Positions 1 through 9,400 of a DNA stretch of 21,338 bases are shown here, in pieces. A model generated the notes under the pieces. The model ran no database searches. It was not told where the DNA came from and was given only the letters and a program-made list of their open reading frames with translations. This stretch comes from Scybalousia_A sp964626385. Its GTDB lineage: Bacteria > Bacteroidota > Bacteroidia > Bacteroidales > P3. How positions within the stretch are numbered: the stretch's first letter is position 1; each line of letters opens with the position of its first letter. A program made the translations under genes and the position numbers. The stretch lies in NCBI GenBank assembly GCA_964626385.1, contig CAZVEO010000039.1, forward strand, positions 1 to 21,338, read 5' to 3'.

Positions 1-3000
1 TCCGTTAAATGTAAATGTCTCTCCATAACACAAAGTCTCCGTAATACTTGCTGTAACAGGTGTGCAAGGCTCTTCTCCTGCTTCTAATGTGGTAAATACT
101 TGCTCACTGCCATAAACAGTGCCGTTGGCTGTGGTGGCAAAGGCTTTGTATGTGTAAGAAGTATTTGCCGTTAAACCTGTTAGATTATAGGTCAAAGTAT
201 TACCTGCATCAGAGGAAAGTACTTGAGTGTAAGTACCTCCATTGGTAGTTTTCCACTCAAAACCCTTGGCAGTAATTGTTTGGTTGCCTGCATCGGTTAT
301 TGTTCCGTTAAGAGTAACTGAAGTTTGTGCTATATTCGTAGCAACATTTGTCGCAACCGTAGGCTCAACAGGAGTAACAACTGTACCTCCTTCACTTATT
401 ACAACATTATCCAAATACACTCCAAAACCTGCATGACAAGAAGCAAGGAAAGCTATCTGATAATTTACACTTGCATTTGGCAAAGCAACAGTGTTAGACT
501 GTGTAGGATTGCCCGTATTATAAAACGTTCCGTTGTGAGTAGGACCATGCGAAGCTAATAAAGTCCATTCTCCATCCGAACTTATTCTATAATAAACATA
601 CAATGAGTCTAAATTAGCATCATCACTACAAGTCTCATAATCATAAGCAAGAGTTGGAGAGGACAATGAAGTAATATCAAATATAGGAGAAATTAAACGA
701 GAAGAACCTTCAACATGAGTTCTACGTGCAACTTTACCTGTAGTTGCTGTCGCTATTATCCAATGATTAGAACCAGTTACTATTTCACTTGACCAGCAGC
801 CTAAATCAGAACTAACAAGCAATTCAAAGTCCTCTGTATAAGGGAATGTTGAAATGGTTGCGCATTCTGTACGGAATATTGATACAATTGAAGAAAGTTG
901 TGTTGTTTCATCACAGATGGCTTTAACATACACGTTGTACGCTGTGGCAGGATTAAGACCAGTAATAGTAACAGTCCAAGTATTATCTGCTTCTCCCGCA
1001 GTAACCGTGGTTATAGGTGTGTTATATTCTGTTGCTAAACTTTCCTTGTAATAAACCTCAAAGTTGGTTCCTGTTGATGTCCAAGTAATAGTTGCTTGGT
1101 CGGTAGTAACATCTACATCTGTAATAACAGGACGAGTGCAAGCAGGGGTAACATCCAATGTTACATCATCAACATACATAGAAGAGGATGAAGTACTTCT
1201 CAAGGCTATGTAGGCCCCCGTACCAGTATAAGAAGTGAAAGGTATCTCATGTAAAGTATGTACAGAAGTCAATGGAATAGTAGAAACTAAAGTAAAGGTA
1301 TTAGCATCTGTTGGGTCCGTCATCACACCTACCTCTAAAGAACCTGTACCGTAACCAAGCCTAGCATATAATGATAGTTGCAAAGTATTCAAAGGTAATG
1401 TTTCTGTATCTATTTGTGGAAGTATTCCATAACTATTACTATAAGAAAAATACAATGAATAATCACCAGTGTTAGCAGAGTAATTATAAGAATATGGATG
1501 ACTAGCATAAGCGGAGCCACTTATTCTTTGCCAACAAGTAGGCAATGGAGAAGTAGGTGTTCCTCCCATGTTGTCTGCTTCTTCAAAACCCCAAGTTTGA
1601 GGAACAGAGCTAATAGCAACACAAGGCGTAACAAAGGTGTTAATGTTTGAGGAATATTGCGTTGTCTCATCACAAATAACCTTAACATAAACATTGTATG
1701 CTGTAGCAGGAGAAAGTCCACTAATAGTTGTTGTCCAAGTATTGTCTGTTTCTGTTGCAGTTGCTGTTGTTATAGGAGTATTATATTCTGTTGCAGTTGC
1801 TTCTTTATAATATATTTCAAAATTATTTCCTGTTGATGTCCAAGTAACAGTTGCTTGGTGGGCAGTAATATCTACATTTGCAATAACAGGACTAGAACAA
1901 GTAGAAAGAACATCCAAAGTAACATCATCAACATACATAGATGAAGAACTAGGAGACTTGAAAGCAATATAAGTACCAGTGCCTGTATAGACTGATAACG
2001 GTACTTCGTAAAGGGTGTGAGTTGTAGTCAAATCTAATGATACAATAGATGTGAATGTATTACTATCCGTAGGGTCTGTCATAACTCCAACCTCTATTGC
2101 AGCATTGCTATATGAATAAGCTTTTTTAGCATAGAATGAAAGCTGCAAAGTATTCAAAGGCAATATTTCCGTATCCACAGAAGGCAATATACCAAAACAT
2201 CCTGCATTAGAGAAATACAACGCACGCGTACCTGTATGAGCAACAGAAGAATAAGAAGAAGTATAAGAGTATGGATATGTTACACCTATTCTTTGCCAAC
2301 AAGTAGGTAGAGGATAAGAAGCAGTGCCTGCAGTATTGTTAGGAGCCTCAAAGTCCCAAGTTTGAGGTAGTGTAGTAATAGCAGCACAAGAAGTAGTAAA
2401 GGTTACTGTTTCGGATTCATATAATTGATTGTCAACAGAACAAATAAAACCTACTTTCCAATTATATGTAGTATTTGGTTGTAAATTCTCAAGAGTATAA
2501 ACTCCATTCTCATCAAGAGATACATTTTCTATAGAATCAAAATCTGTAGCGGTAGTCTCTTTGTAATAAAGAGTGAAACTTGTTGCAGTAGATGTCCACG
2601 CAAGGTCTATAGTTGAAGAAGTTGCATTGCTTGCCACCAAACGAGCCGGCTCTAAGCAAGCAGGTATTTCTTCCACTGTTACATCATCAATATACCAGTA
2701 ATAACTTTCGTTGTTGGTTACATGACGAAAAGCAATATATCCAGTAGTTGCCTCACCCAAGTTCACTTGGTCAAAGTTAACTCTGTATCTATGATGAGCA
2801 CTGTCTTGAACAGTATAAACGCTTATAGAATCCAACATAACAAAAGTAGTTGCATCTGTAATATCTGTTACATAACCTATATCCAAACGACCTGAGCGAT
2901 GACTATATACGTCTCTTGCATTAACATTGCTTTCTGGTCTTGACCAAAATGATACAGAAAGTTGATTTAAATCTGTATTAAATTCAGGCATAACAGCAAT

Positions 3001-6000
3001 AGCTGCAGTACTTTCATTGGTAGTAGAACGAAATTCTAAACCTTTTGAAGAATTATGTCCTCTATAGTAAGAGGATGATACCATCGGGTAACCAGATGAA
3101 GTGCTATTAATAAACGACCAACAATTAGGACGAGCCTCATTTTCCACATCTTCAAAAGTTGCAGTGTAAGGAACATCAAAAGAAGCACATGCTGTAGTAA
3201 AAGTATAAGTTTGTGAAGAGTTTGCCTCTGTATTGTCTTGACAAATTGTTGCTACATAGTATTTGTAAGTTGTAACGGGTTGCAAATTTTCCAATGTATA
3301 AACTCCATTTGTTAAAGTAGCATCTACACTTTGATACTCCTCTTCATCACTTGCAGAAGCCTCTTTGTAATAAACTTTGAAGTTTGTTGCATCAGAAGTC
3401 CAAGAAAGGTCTACACTATTAGATGTGATGTTACTTGTAGTAATAGCAAAAGGCTCCACACAATTAGGAATAGTATTTATTGTAATATCATCAATATAAT
3501 ATTCTCCACAATAGGTACCGTAACTACCTTCAACAACACCTTGATACTTTATAGCAATATAATAAGAACTACCTGTGTAGTTAGCAAACTGAACAAAATT
3601 AATTATTTGCAAAGAATACGATGTAGTTATTGTAGATTCTGCTATGGTATAAAGAGATACAAATGTGCTTGTATCATTAGGATTAGTCATAAGTCCTATT
3701 TCTATATCTCCAAATTCATAATACGAAGTGGCGTATGCTTTTCTAATGTAGAATTGTAAACGCGTTTGTTCTATATCCAAATTTACTTTTGGAGCAACAA
3801 CAATCATAGGGTCAACATCATCACCACTTATCTTCCAAGCATGAGTAGGTGAATTTGCATAAGTAGAAGAGTTGCTTATCTGAGGAAAAGTATCCGCATT
3901 ATAGTAGTCATCATATACCTCACCATAAGAAGCAATTGTCCAGCAATTCAATAAAGATTCGTCCTCAAAATTTACTACATATGGCACATTAACTGCACTA
4001 CAAGGAGTGGTAAAGCTTAAGAAAACAGAATCAGAAACACTCCCATCATTACAAACAGTAGCCACTCTAACATTATAGGTTGTATTAGCTGACAAATCAG
4101 TCAATTCGCTTGTAGTGACATTAGTGTATTCTGTTGTCCCCTCAGAAGCGTAGTCTACAACAAAATCATCTACATTAATATTTAATGTTGCAGAATTATC
4201 TGTCAAAGAAGCAAGGCTTACAAAAGGCTTGGCACAAGCAATATTCTTTATTCTAATATTACGTACAAAAACATTGTATGCGTTATATCCATCATGTGCT
4301 TCAAATTTAAACTGCATTGTAGCAGAAATAGGTAGAGGTAATGGAACTATTTCGGTAAAATCATTATGAGATTGTTCTGTGTAATATAAAGTATCCCATT
4401 CAGAAGACTCATCTTCTCTTGCAAAGACAAACAAAGAATCAAAACCATAATTACCACCATAATTTCTTATGTCAAATATCAAATGAGGAGAAGTTAATGC
4501 GGTAACATCAAATACAGGAGAAATCAGTTCTCCCTTGCTGCGGTTACTAGAATAAGCGAATTTTAGTGTTGAATTATCTTCCCTTGTCCAATGTTCTGTT
4601 CCACTTATGATGTTCTCTGTATAACATCCCAAACCTGAAATAAAACTTGCAGTATAAAGATCGTCCTCAGTAACAGTTATAACATCACAATCAGTCATAA
4701 AACGTTTGAAAGACAAAGGATCAGAAAGCCCATCATTTCCACAATCAGCCTTTACATAAACATTATAAAATGTTCCAGCATTCAATCCAGTTATTTCAAA
4801 AGGATGTTGATCTGCTGAAACAGAATCCCATTGCATAGGTTCTCCATTCTCATCGGTAGCATTTGATACATTTTTGTAATAAACATACCAATTAGAATTT
4901 GTTTCATCTGTCCAATCTATGGTAATAGATGAGGTTGATGTTGCTGTTGATACCATGTTAGTTGGCTTTATACAAGCAGGGGGTTCGCTTACCTTAATAT
5001 CATCTATATACCAATAATAATTAACTGGATTATAATATAACAATGCTATACGTGGAGAGGTTCCTTCTGGTATTGTTATATTTGTAAAAGGAAATTCATA
5101 TAAATGATAATTATTATCAGTTAAACTTGAACCAACTATAGAATCTATAGCTACAAAAGAATTTGTATCTGTTATATCTGTCATATAACCTATGATTAAA
5201 TTACCTGTACTACTTCCTTCTCTTTTTGCATAGAAAGATAGATATAATTGGTCTAAACTTGTTTCAAAAGAAGGTAAAACTGCAATTCCTCTCTTTTTTA
5301 ACGAAGCAAATTTTAGACATTTAGAGCCTGAATAAGAGTATGTAGACCATGACGAAGACGAAGTTATAGATGGGAAACCATTAAAATCATTAGGTCTATC
5401 CCAACAATTAGGTATTTGACCAGCAGTTTCGTTCTCAAAGTCAGTAAACCAAGGTAAAGTAGTTATATTATCGCAAGCTGTGGTAAACATTGAACTTGTA
5501 TAATTAGATTGAGTTGAGCCACAATCTGCCTTAACTCTAATATCATAAACAGTATTTGCTTCCAAATCTGTTAGGGAAATAGAATTATCAGAGGTAGATT
5601 CATCTGTCTCTTGCCAAGAATCAGACGCTTTTTTGTATTGATAGTAATAAGTAGAAACATCATCTCTTTCTGGCCAAGCAATAGTAGCAGAAGAAGCTGT
5701 AATATTAGAAGAAGTCAAGTTAGGAATTCTTGCACAAAAATCTCCACTTGAATCGACTGTAAGTTTTATTATAGGCTTATTCCCATTAGAATAGTATGCA
5801 TAAGATAAATTAGAAACTCCCTGTTTAATTTGGTCACTATTATTATTTAGTTCTGTAGTTGATGCCGGATAGACATTAAAAGAAGGATAAGGGCTATTAA
5901 AATTCCCTGTAGTATCCACAACAGTAACAACTAAATTGCCACCCGAATAGACAAATGGCTCATCAAATTCTATTGTAGTCCAACCATTTGCTTGGATAGT

Positions 6001-6336
6001 TACGCTACCAGAAAATACTTCTGTAAGGTCGGCCTCTGATACAAAAGAAGTATTAGATAACGAGGTTAAAGTTGTTTCACCCAATAAAATTCTCCATGCT
6101 CTTGTTTTTGTGTTGGCAGTGGAATTACTGTAACTAATGGAAGTAATTACTCCGTTAGGTACCTCTGCTAATTCAGAGGAAGTGTACAGACACTGGGAAA
6201 CAGAGTAATTATAGTTTGTAGCCACCGGTACAACATTATTAGAACTTGTACTTGTACCAATAGAGTACTCCGTCTGCGACCATCCGCTAATACTCAAAAG
6301 AAGAGTCATTAGCAAAATCAAAGAAATTTTTTTCAT
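1..6336 (-). CDS. Giant secreted FN3/jelly-roll mosaic adhesin, 3' end cut by window
   Basis: I read this frame codon by codon: 2112 codons from ATG at 6336-6334 to the window edge without a stop. Residues 1-21 (MKKISLILLMTLLLSISGWSQ) are a signal peptide. Residues 22-192 form an N-terminal beta-rich domain. Then FN3 domains alternate with MAM/cleaved-adhesin-like jelly rolls. FN3 domains sit near 194-288, 455-551, 702-779, 959-1050, 1227-1317, 1480-1572 and 1733-1824, each opening and closing with a Cys. Jelly rolls lie between and after them, and five of the seven start with a [DE]FE-type strand, followed in four by a CW pair; most end in YIDD or YVDD. A different FN3 (about 1988-2087) follows, then CTPVTASITETLCYGETFTF, a repeat type common in large Bacteroidales surface proteins. 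The architecture resembles type IX secretion cargo; the sorting domain would lie beyond the window, so that route is inferred. Probable role: adhesion or binding at the cell surface. No catalytic domain is visible. Confidence 0.93.
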   Translation of the reverse strand, partial: MKKISLILLMTLLLSISGWSQTEYSIGTSTSSNNVVPVATNYNYSVSQCLYTSSELAEVPNGVITSISYSNSTANTKTRAWRILLGETTLTSLSNTSFVSEADLTEVFSGSVTIQANGWTTIEFDEPFVYSGGNLVVTVVDTTGNFNSPYPSFNVYPASTTELNNNSDQIKQGVSNLSYAYYSNGNKPIIKLTVDSSGDFCARIPNLTSSNITASSATIAWPERDDVSTYYYQYKKASDSWQETDESTSDNSISLTDLEANTVYDIRVKADCGSTQSNYTSSMFTTACDNITTLPWFTDFENETAGQIPNCWDRPNDFNGFPSITSSSSWSTYSYSGSKCLKFASLKKRGIAVLPSFETSLDQLYLSFYAKREGSSTGNLIIGYMTDITDTNSFVAIDSIVGSSLTDNNYHLYEFPFTNITIPEGTSPRIALLYYNPVNYYWYIDDIKVSEPPACIKPTNMVSTATSTSSITIDWTDETNSNWYVYYKNVSNATDENGEPMQWDSVSADQHPFEITGLNAGTFYNVYVKADCGNDGLSDPLSFKRFMTDCDVITVTEDDLYTASFISGLGCYTENIISGTEHWTREDNSTLKFAYSSNRSKGELISPVFDVTALTSPHLIFDIRNYGGNYGFDSLFVFAREDESSEWDTLYYTEQSHNDFTEIVPLPLPISATMQFKFEAHDGYNAYNVFVRNIRIKNIACAKPFVSLASLTDNSATLNINVDDFVVDYASEGTTEYTNVTTSELTDLSANTTYNVRVATVCNDGSVSDSVFLSFTTPCSAVNVPYVVNFEDESLLNCWTIASYGEVYDDYYNADTFPQISNSSTYANSPTHAWKISGDDVDPMIVVAPKVNLDIEQTRLQFYIRKAYATSYYEFGDIEIGLMTNPNDTSTFVSLYTIAESTITTSYSLQIINFVQFANYTGSSYYIAIKYQGVVEGSYGTYCGEYYIDDITINTIPNCVEPFAITTSNITSNSVDLSWTSDATNFKVYYKEASASDEEEYQSVDATLTNGVYTLENLQPVTTYKYYVATICQDNTEANSSQTYTFTTACASFDVPYTATFEDVENEARPNCWSFINSTSSGYPMVSSSYYRGHNSSKGLEFRSTTNESTAAIAVMPEFNTDLNQLSVSFWSRPESNVNARDVYSHRSGRLDIGYVTDITDATTFVMLDSISVYTVQDSAHHRYRVNFDQVNLGEATTGYIAFRHVTNNESYYWYIDDVTVEEIPACLEPARLVASNATSSTIDLAWTSTATSFTLYYKETTATDFDSIENVSLDENGVYTLENLQPNTTYNWKVGFICSVDNQLYESETVTFTTSCAAITTLPQTWDFEAPNNTAGTASYPLPTCWQRIGVTYPYSYTSSYSSVAHTGTRALYFSNAGCFGILPSVDTEILPLNTLQLSFYAKKAYSYSNAAIEVGVMTDPTDSNTFTSIVSLDLTTTHTLYEVPLSVYTGTGTYIAFKSPSSSSMYVDDVTLDVLSTCSSPVIANVDITAHQATVTWTSTGNNFEIYYKEATATEYNTPITTATATETDNTWTTTISGLSPATAYNVYVKVICDETTQYSSNINTFVTPCVAISSVPQTWGFEEADNMGGTPTSPLPTCWQRISGSAYASHPYSYNYSANTGDYSLYFSYSNSYGILPQIDTETLPLNTLQLSLYARLGYGTGSLEVGVMTDPTDANTFTLVSTIPLTSVHTLHEIPFTSYTGTGAYIALRSTSSSSMYVDDVTLDVTPACTRPVITDVDVTTDQATITWTSTGTNFEVYYKESLATEYNTPITTVTAGEADNTWTVTITGLNPATAYNVYVKAICDETTQLSSIVSIFRTECATISTFPYTEDFELLVSSDLGCWSSEIVTGSNHWIIATATTGKVARRTHVEGSSRLISPIFDITSLSSPTLAYDYETCSDDANLDSLYVYYRISSDGEWTLLASHGPTHNGTFYNTGNPTQSNTVALPNASVNYQIAFLASCHAGFGVYLDNVVISEGGTVVTPVEPTVATNVATNIAQTSVTLNGTITDAGNQTITAKGFEWKTTNGGTYTQVLSSDAGNTLTYNLTGLTANTSYTYKAFATTANGTVYGSEQVFTTLEAGEEPCTPVTASITETLCYGETFTFNG

Positions 6337-6391
6337 GTTTGTTAAAAATTATTTAATTCATATATAATTATGTAGTTCTTAATTGAATCTG

Positions 6392-6421
6392 CAAAAGTAG
6401 TACTTTTTGTATTACCTACAA
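6392..6421 (-). promoter_or_regulatory. Bacteroidetes-type promoter of the giant adhesin
   Basis: On the minus strand, TTG (6421-6419) is followed by exactly 19 nt and then TACTTTTG (6399-6392), matching the Bacteroidetes TTG-N19-TAnnTTTG consensus. Transcription would start near 6385, leaving a leader of about 50 nt. The sequence just before the ATG is A/T-rich with no Shine-Dalgarno motif, as is usual in this phylum. Confidence 0.7.
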
Positions 6422-6432
6422 CTCTTATATTG

Positions 6433-6455
6433 TAAAAATACTCACTTTTGAGTAT
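6433..6455 (-). terminator. Probable intrinsic terminator after the activase gene
   Basis: A 7-bp stem, ATACTCA/TGAGTAT (6438-6444 and 6449-6455) with a 4-nt loop, is followed on the minus strand by TTTTT. It lies 18 nt past the activase stop and upstream of the adhesin promoter, so it would separate the two transcription units. The stem is short and A/T-rich, so it may be leaky. Confidence 0.5.
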
Positions 6456-6472
6456 ATAGAAAAACGCTTTTT

Positions 6473-9400
6473 CTACGTCATACTTTCCAACATAAGCATA
6501 AGCCTATTTTTGATATTAACCTCAGAAACGCTGTTATCAAAGTCTAATGCTAAATAATTAAGTTTTGGGTACAATTCTTTGATACGATTTTCTACTCCCT
6601 TACTTATTATATGATTGGCTATACAGCCAAAGGGTTGTAAGGAAACAACAGCACTTGCACCATTTTCCACCAAATGAACAATCTCTGCCGGTAAAAGCCA
6701 TCCTTCTCCAAATTGAGAGTAAAGAGGAAGTATGCCTTTTGATTTTTTGGCTAATTCAAAAATATTATCCAACGGCTTATAATAAAGAAAAGAAGACATT
6801 GTTTTGTTGTATTTGTCTATTTTCCCTTTTATCTTTTTGTAGAAAAAGTCCATTAGGAATTGGGGCACGCTTTGTTTGTTTATATTGTGTTGCTTATTGA
6901 CCTTACGATTAACAAAAGTCTGTACAAAAAAAGTCATCAAAGAAGGTGGTACAACCTCAATATTCTGCTCTATCAACCATTGTTGAACATTGTGATTGGC
7001 AAAAGGATGATACTTCAAATATATTTCTCCGACAATACCCACTTTTTTTCTTTCAATCTTTTTCTTTGGTAACAGGGAGTTAAAATCCTCAACAGCACTG
7101 TTTAACAAAGCAAGAAAACCTTTATTGTTTTCCTCCAAAATAAGTTGTTTTGCTTTGAGTATATAATCATTTTGTAAAGCGGTTACCTTTGTTTTGTCCT
7201 CACAACGCACAATAGAGGAGCAGTACATTTTGGAAATACAATCACCAAACAAAATAGCGTTCAATGTGAGTGGCAAAGTTTTTACCCAATTGAGTTTGAA
7301 ACCCTCTTGTTTTTTTGCTGTGTTTTCTCCAAAGTTAACACTCATTACGGGAACATCCTCATAGCCCGCATCCACAAACGCCTTTCTTAGTATAGCATAG
7401 TAATTGGTTGCTCGGCATTGTCCTCCTGTTTGAGTAATACCAAAAGCAACTTTGTTTCTGTCATATTTGCCACTCTTTAAGGCTTTGATAGCATCGCCCA
7501 CAATAAGCGTTGCTGGGTAGCAAACCTCATTGTTGGCGTATTTTATACCCTCCTCAGCGCTCTGTTCATCGCTCAAAGGTAAAACCTCCAAATCATAACC
7601 ATTTATTTTAAACAATTCTGGCAAAAATGGAGATATATAAGCCGTAAAGAAAGGAGCAAGAATAGTACGGTGTTTTTCTTGCATAGAAAAATCTTTGGTA
7701 TCCTTAAAGGCAAGAAAAGATTTTTTCTCTTCCGTTAATGCACTATTCATTTTAATACTTTCTATCAAAGAACGTATTCTAAGTTTTAAGGCTCCTGTGT
7801 TTTGTATATCGTCTATTTTTAGAAATGTGGCTGATTTGTGATGTCGTTTAAGAATATCTTGTACGTCGTCCAAAAGAAAAGCATCTGGCCCACAGCCAAA
7901 GGAAGTCAATTGAGCATAATTTACTCTTTCGTTTTCTTTGGCTACAAAAAAGGCAGCGTTCTCTATTCTATTGATATACGACCATTGAGACACAATAAAA
8001 GAAGTATCATTTTGAGAATAGTCTTTTTTTCTTGCAATATCCTCGTTTATTATAGTTACTCCAAGGTATGAGGCTATTTCTCCCGCAGAATGTTGTATCA
8101 AATCATCAGTATGATAAGGTCTACCCGCGAGAAGTATTATTATATCGTTATCTTTTTTTGCTTGATTATAATATTCAAGATTTTTGTTGTAAAGGTCTTG
8201 TTCAAAATTTTCTCTCTCTTTTAAAGCCAAATCAAAAGCACGTTCAAAAACTTTGGCAGATATACCCAAAGAAGTCAAATAGGTCTTACAATTCTTTTTC
8301 AACAAGTCCTCATCTTTGAAAGAAAAAACAGGGTTGTCTATTTGTATGTCTTCGTGTTTTTCTTTCAGGTGTTTGATAACCACATTGTATGAGGAAACTA
8401 TGGGACAATTATAAGTATTGTTTTCTTTTTGCAAAGAGGACTTTTCATAAACAACGTAAGGAAAAAATATATGTTTTATTCCTTTATTGATAAGGTTATC
8501 AATGTGGGAGTGAGTTAGTTTAGCAGGAAAACAAATATTTTCGCTCATTACTTGATTAAGACTCTTTTCGTAAGTAGTATAGGAGGAAATATCACTTAAA
8601 ACTACCTCCACTCCACATTCGGAAAACAAAGCATTCCAAAAAGGAAAGTCCTCAAACATATTCAAAGCCCTCGGAATACCCAATTTAAGAGTCGTCTTTT
8701 GAGGTTGCGAGGTATTTTTATATGGTTGGAATGTTCGCTCGTATTTGTATTTATATATGTTGTTACCCTTTTTTGTCTGTTTTCCCAAAGAGGAAAATAT
8801 CTTCTCACACCTATTACCAGAATAAAAAGTTTTACCATTTGGAAATTTGTAAGCCGAAACCAAACAGGAGTTTTCACAACCCTTGCAAGTAAGTTGTTTT
8901 ATTGTGTATTCGTTGGAGTTTATTAAAGTATCAATATCCAAAATTGGCAATTTGTCCTCATACTCTTGCTTGGCAGTTAAAGCACAACCATATGCTCCCA
9001 TCAATTCGGGCGAAGTGGAGCGATAAACCTTTCTTTGCAAAAGATTTTCTAATGCTTTGACAACACTATCATTTTTCATTGTTCCACCCTGTACTACAAC
9101 ATTTTCTCCTAAGGACTTGCCTTCAAGTTTAAGTACTTTATACAAACAATTTCTTACCACACTATAAGACAAGCCCGAAGAAATATCTTCTATTTGTCTG
9201 CCCTCTCTAAGAAATTGTTTTACTTTGGAATTCATAAACACAGTACAACGAGTACCCAAATCACAAGGCGACTGAGAAAACAACGCCTTTTGAGCAAAAT
9301 CCTTTACAGGATAGCCCAAACCATTGGCAAAAGTTTCTATAAAGGTACCACATCCTGAGGAGCAAGCCTCATTGAGTTCTATACGATTAAGCACTCCGTC

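Noticed and set aside
900..2600. DNA repeats resembling a tandem-repeat or CRISPR array
   Set aside because: The similarity is explained by homologous coding modules in one continuous frame.
3331..3759. 142-codon plus-strand frame inside the adhesin region
   Set aside because: The minus strand is open without interruption and encodes recognisable FN3 and jelly-roll modules; the plus frame is a shadow.
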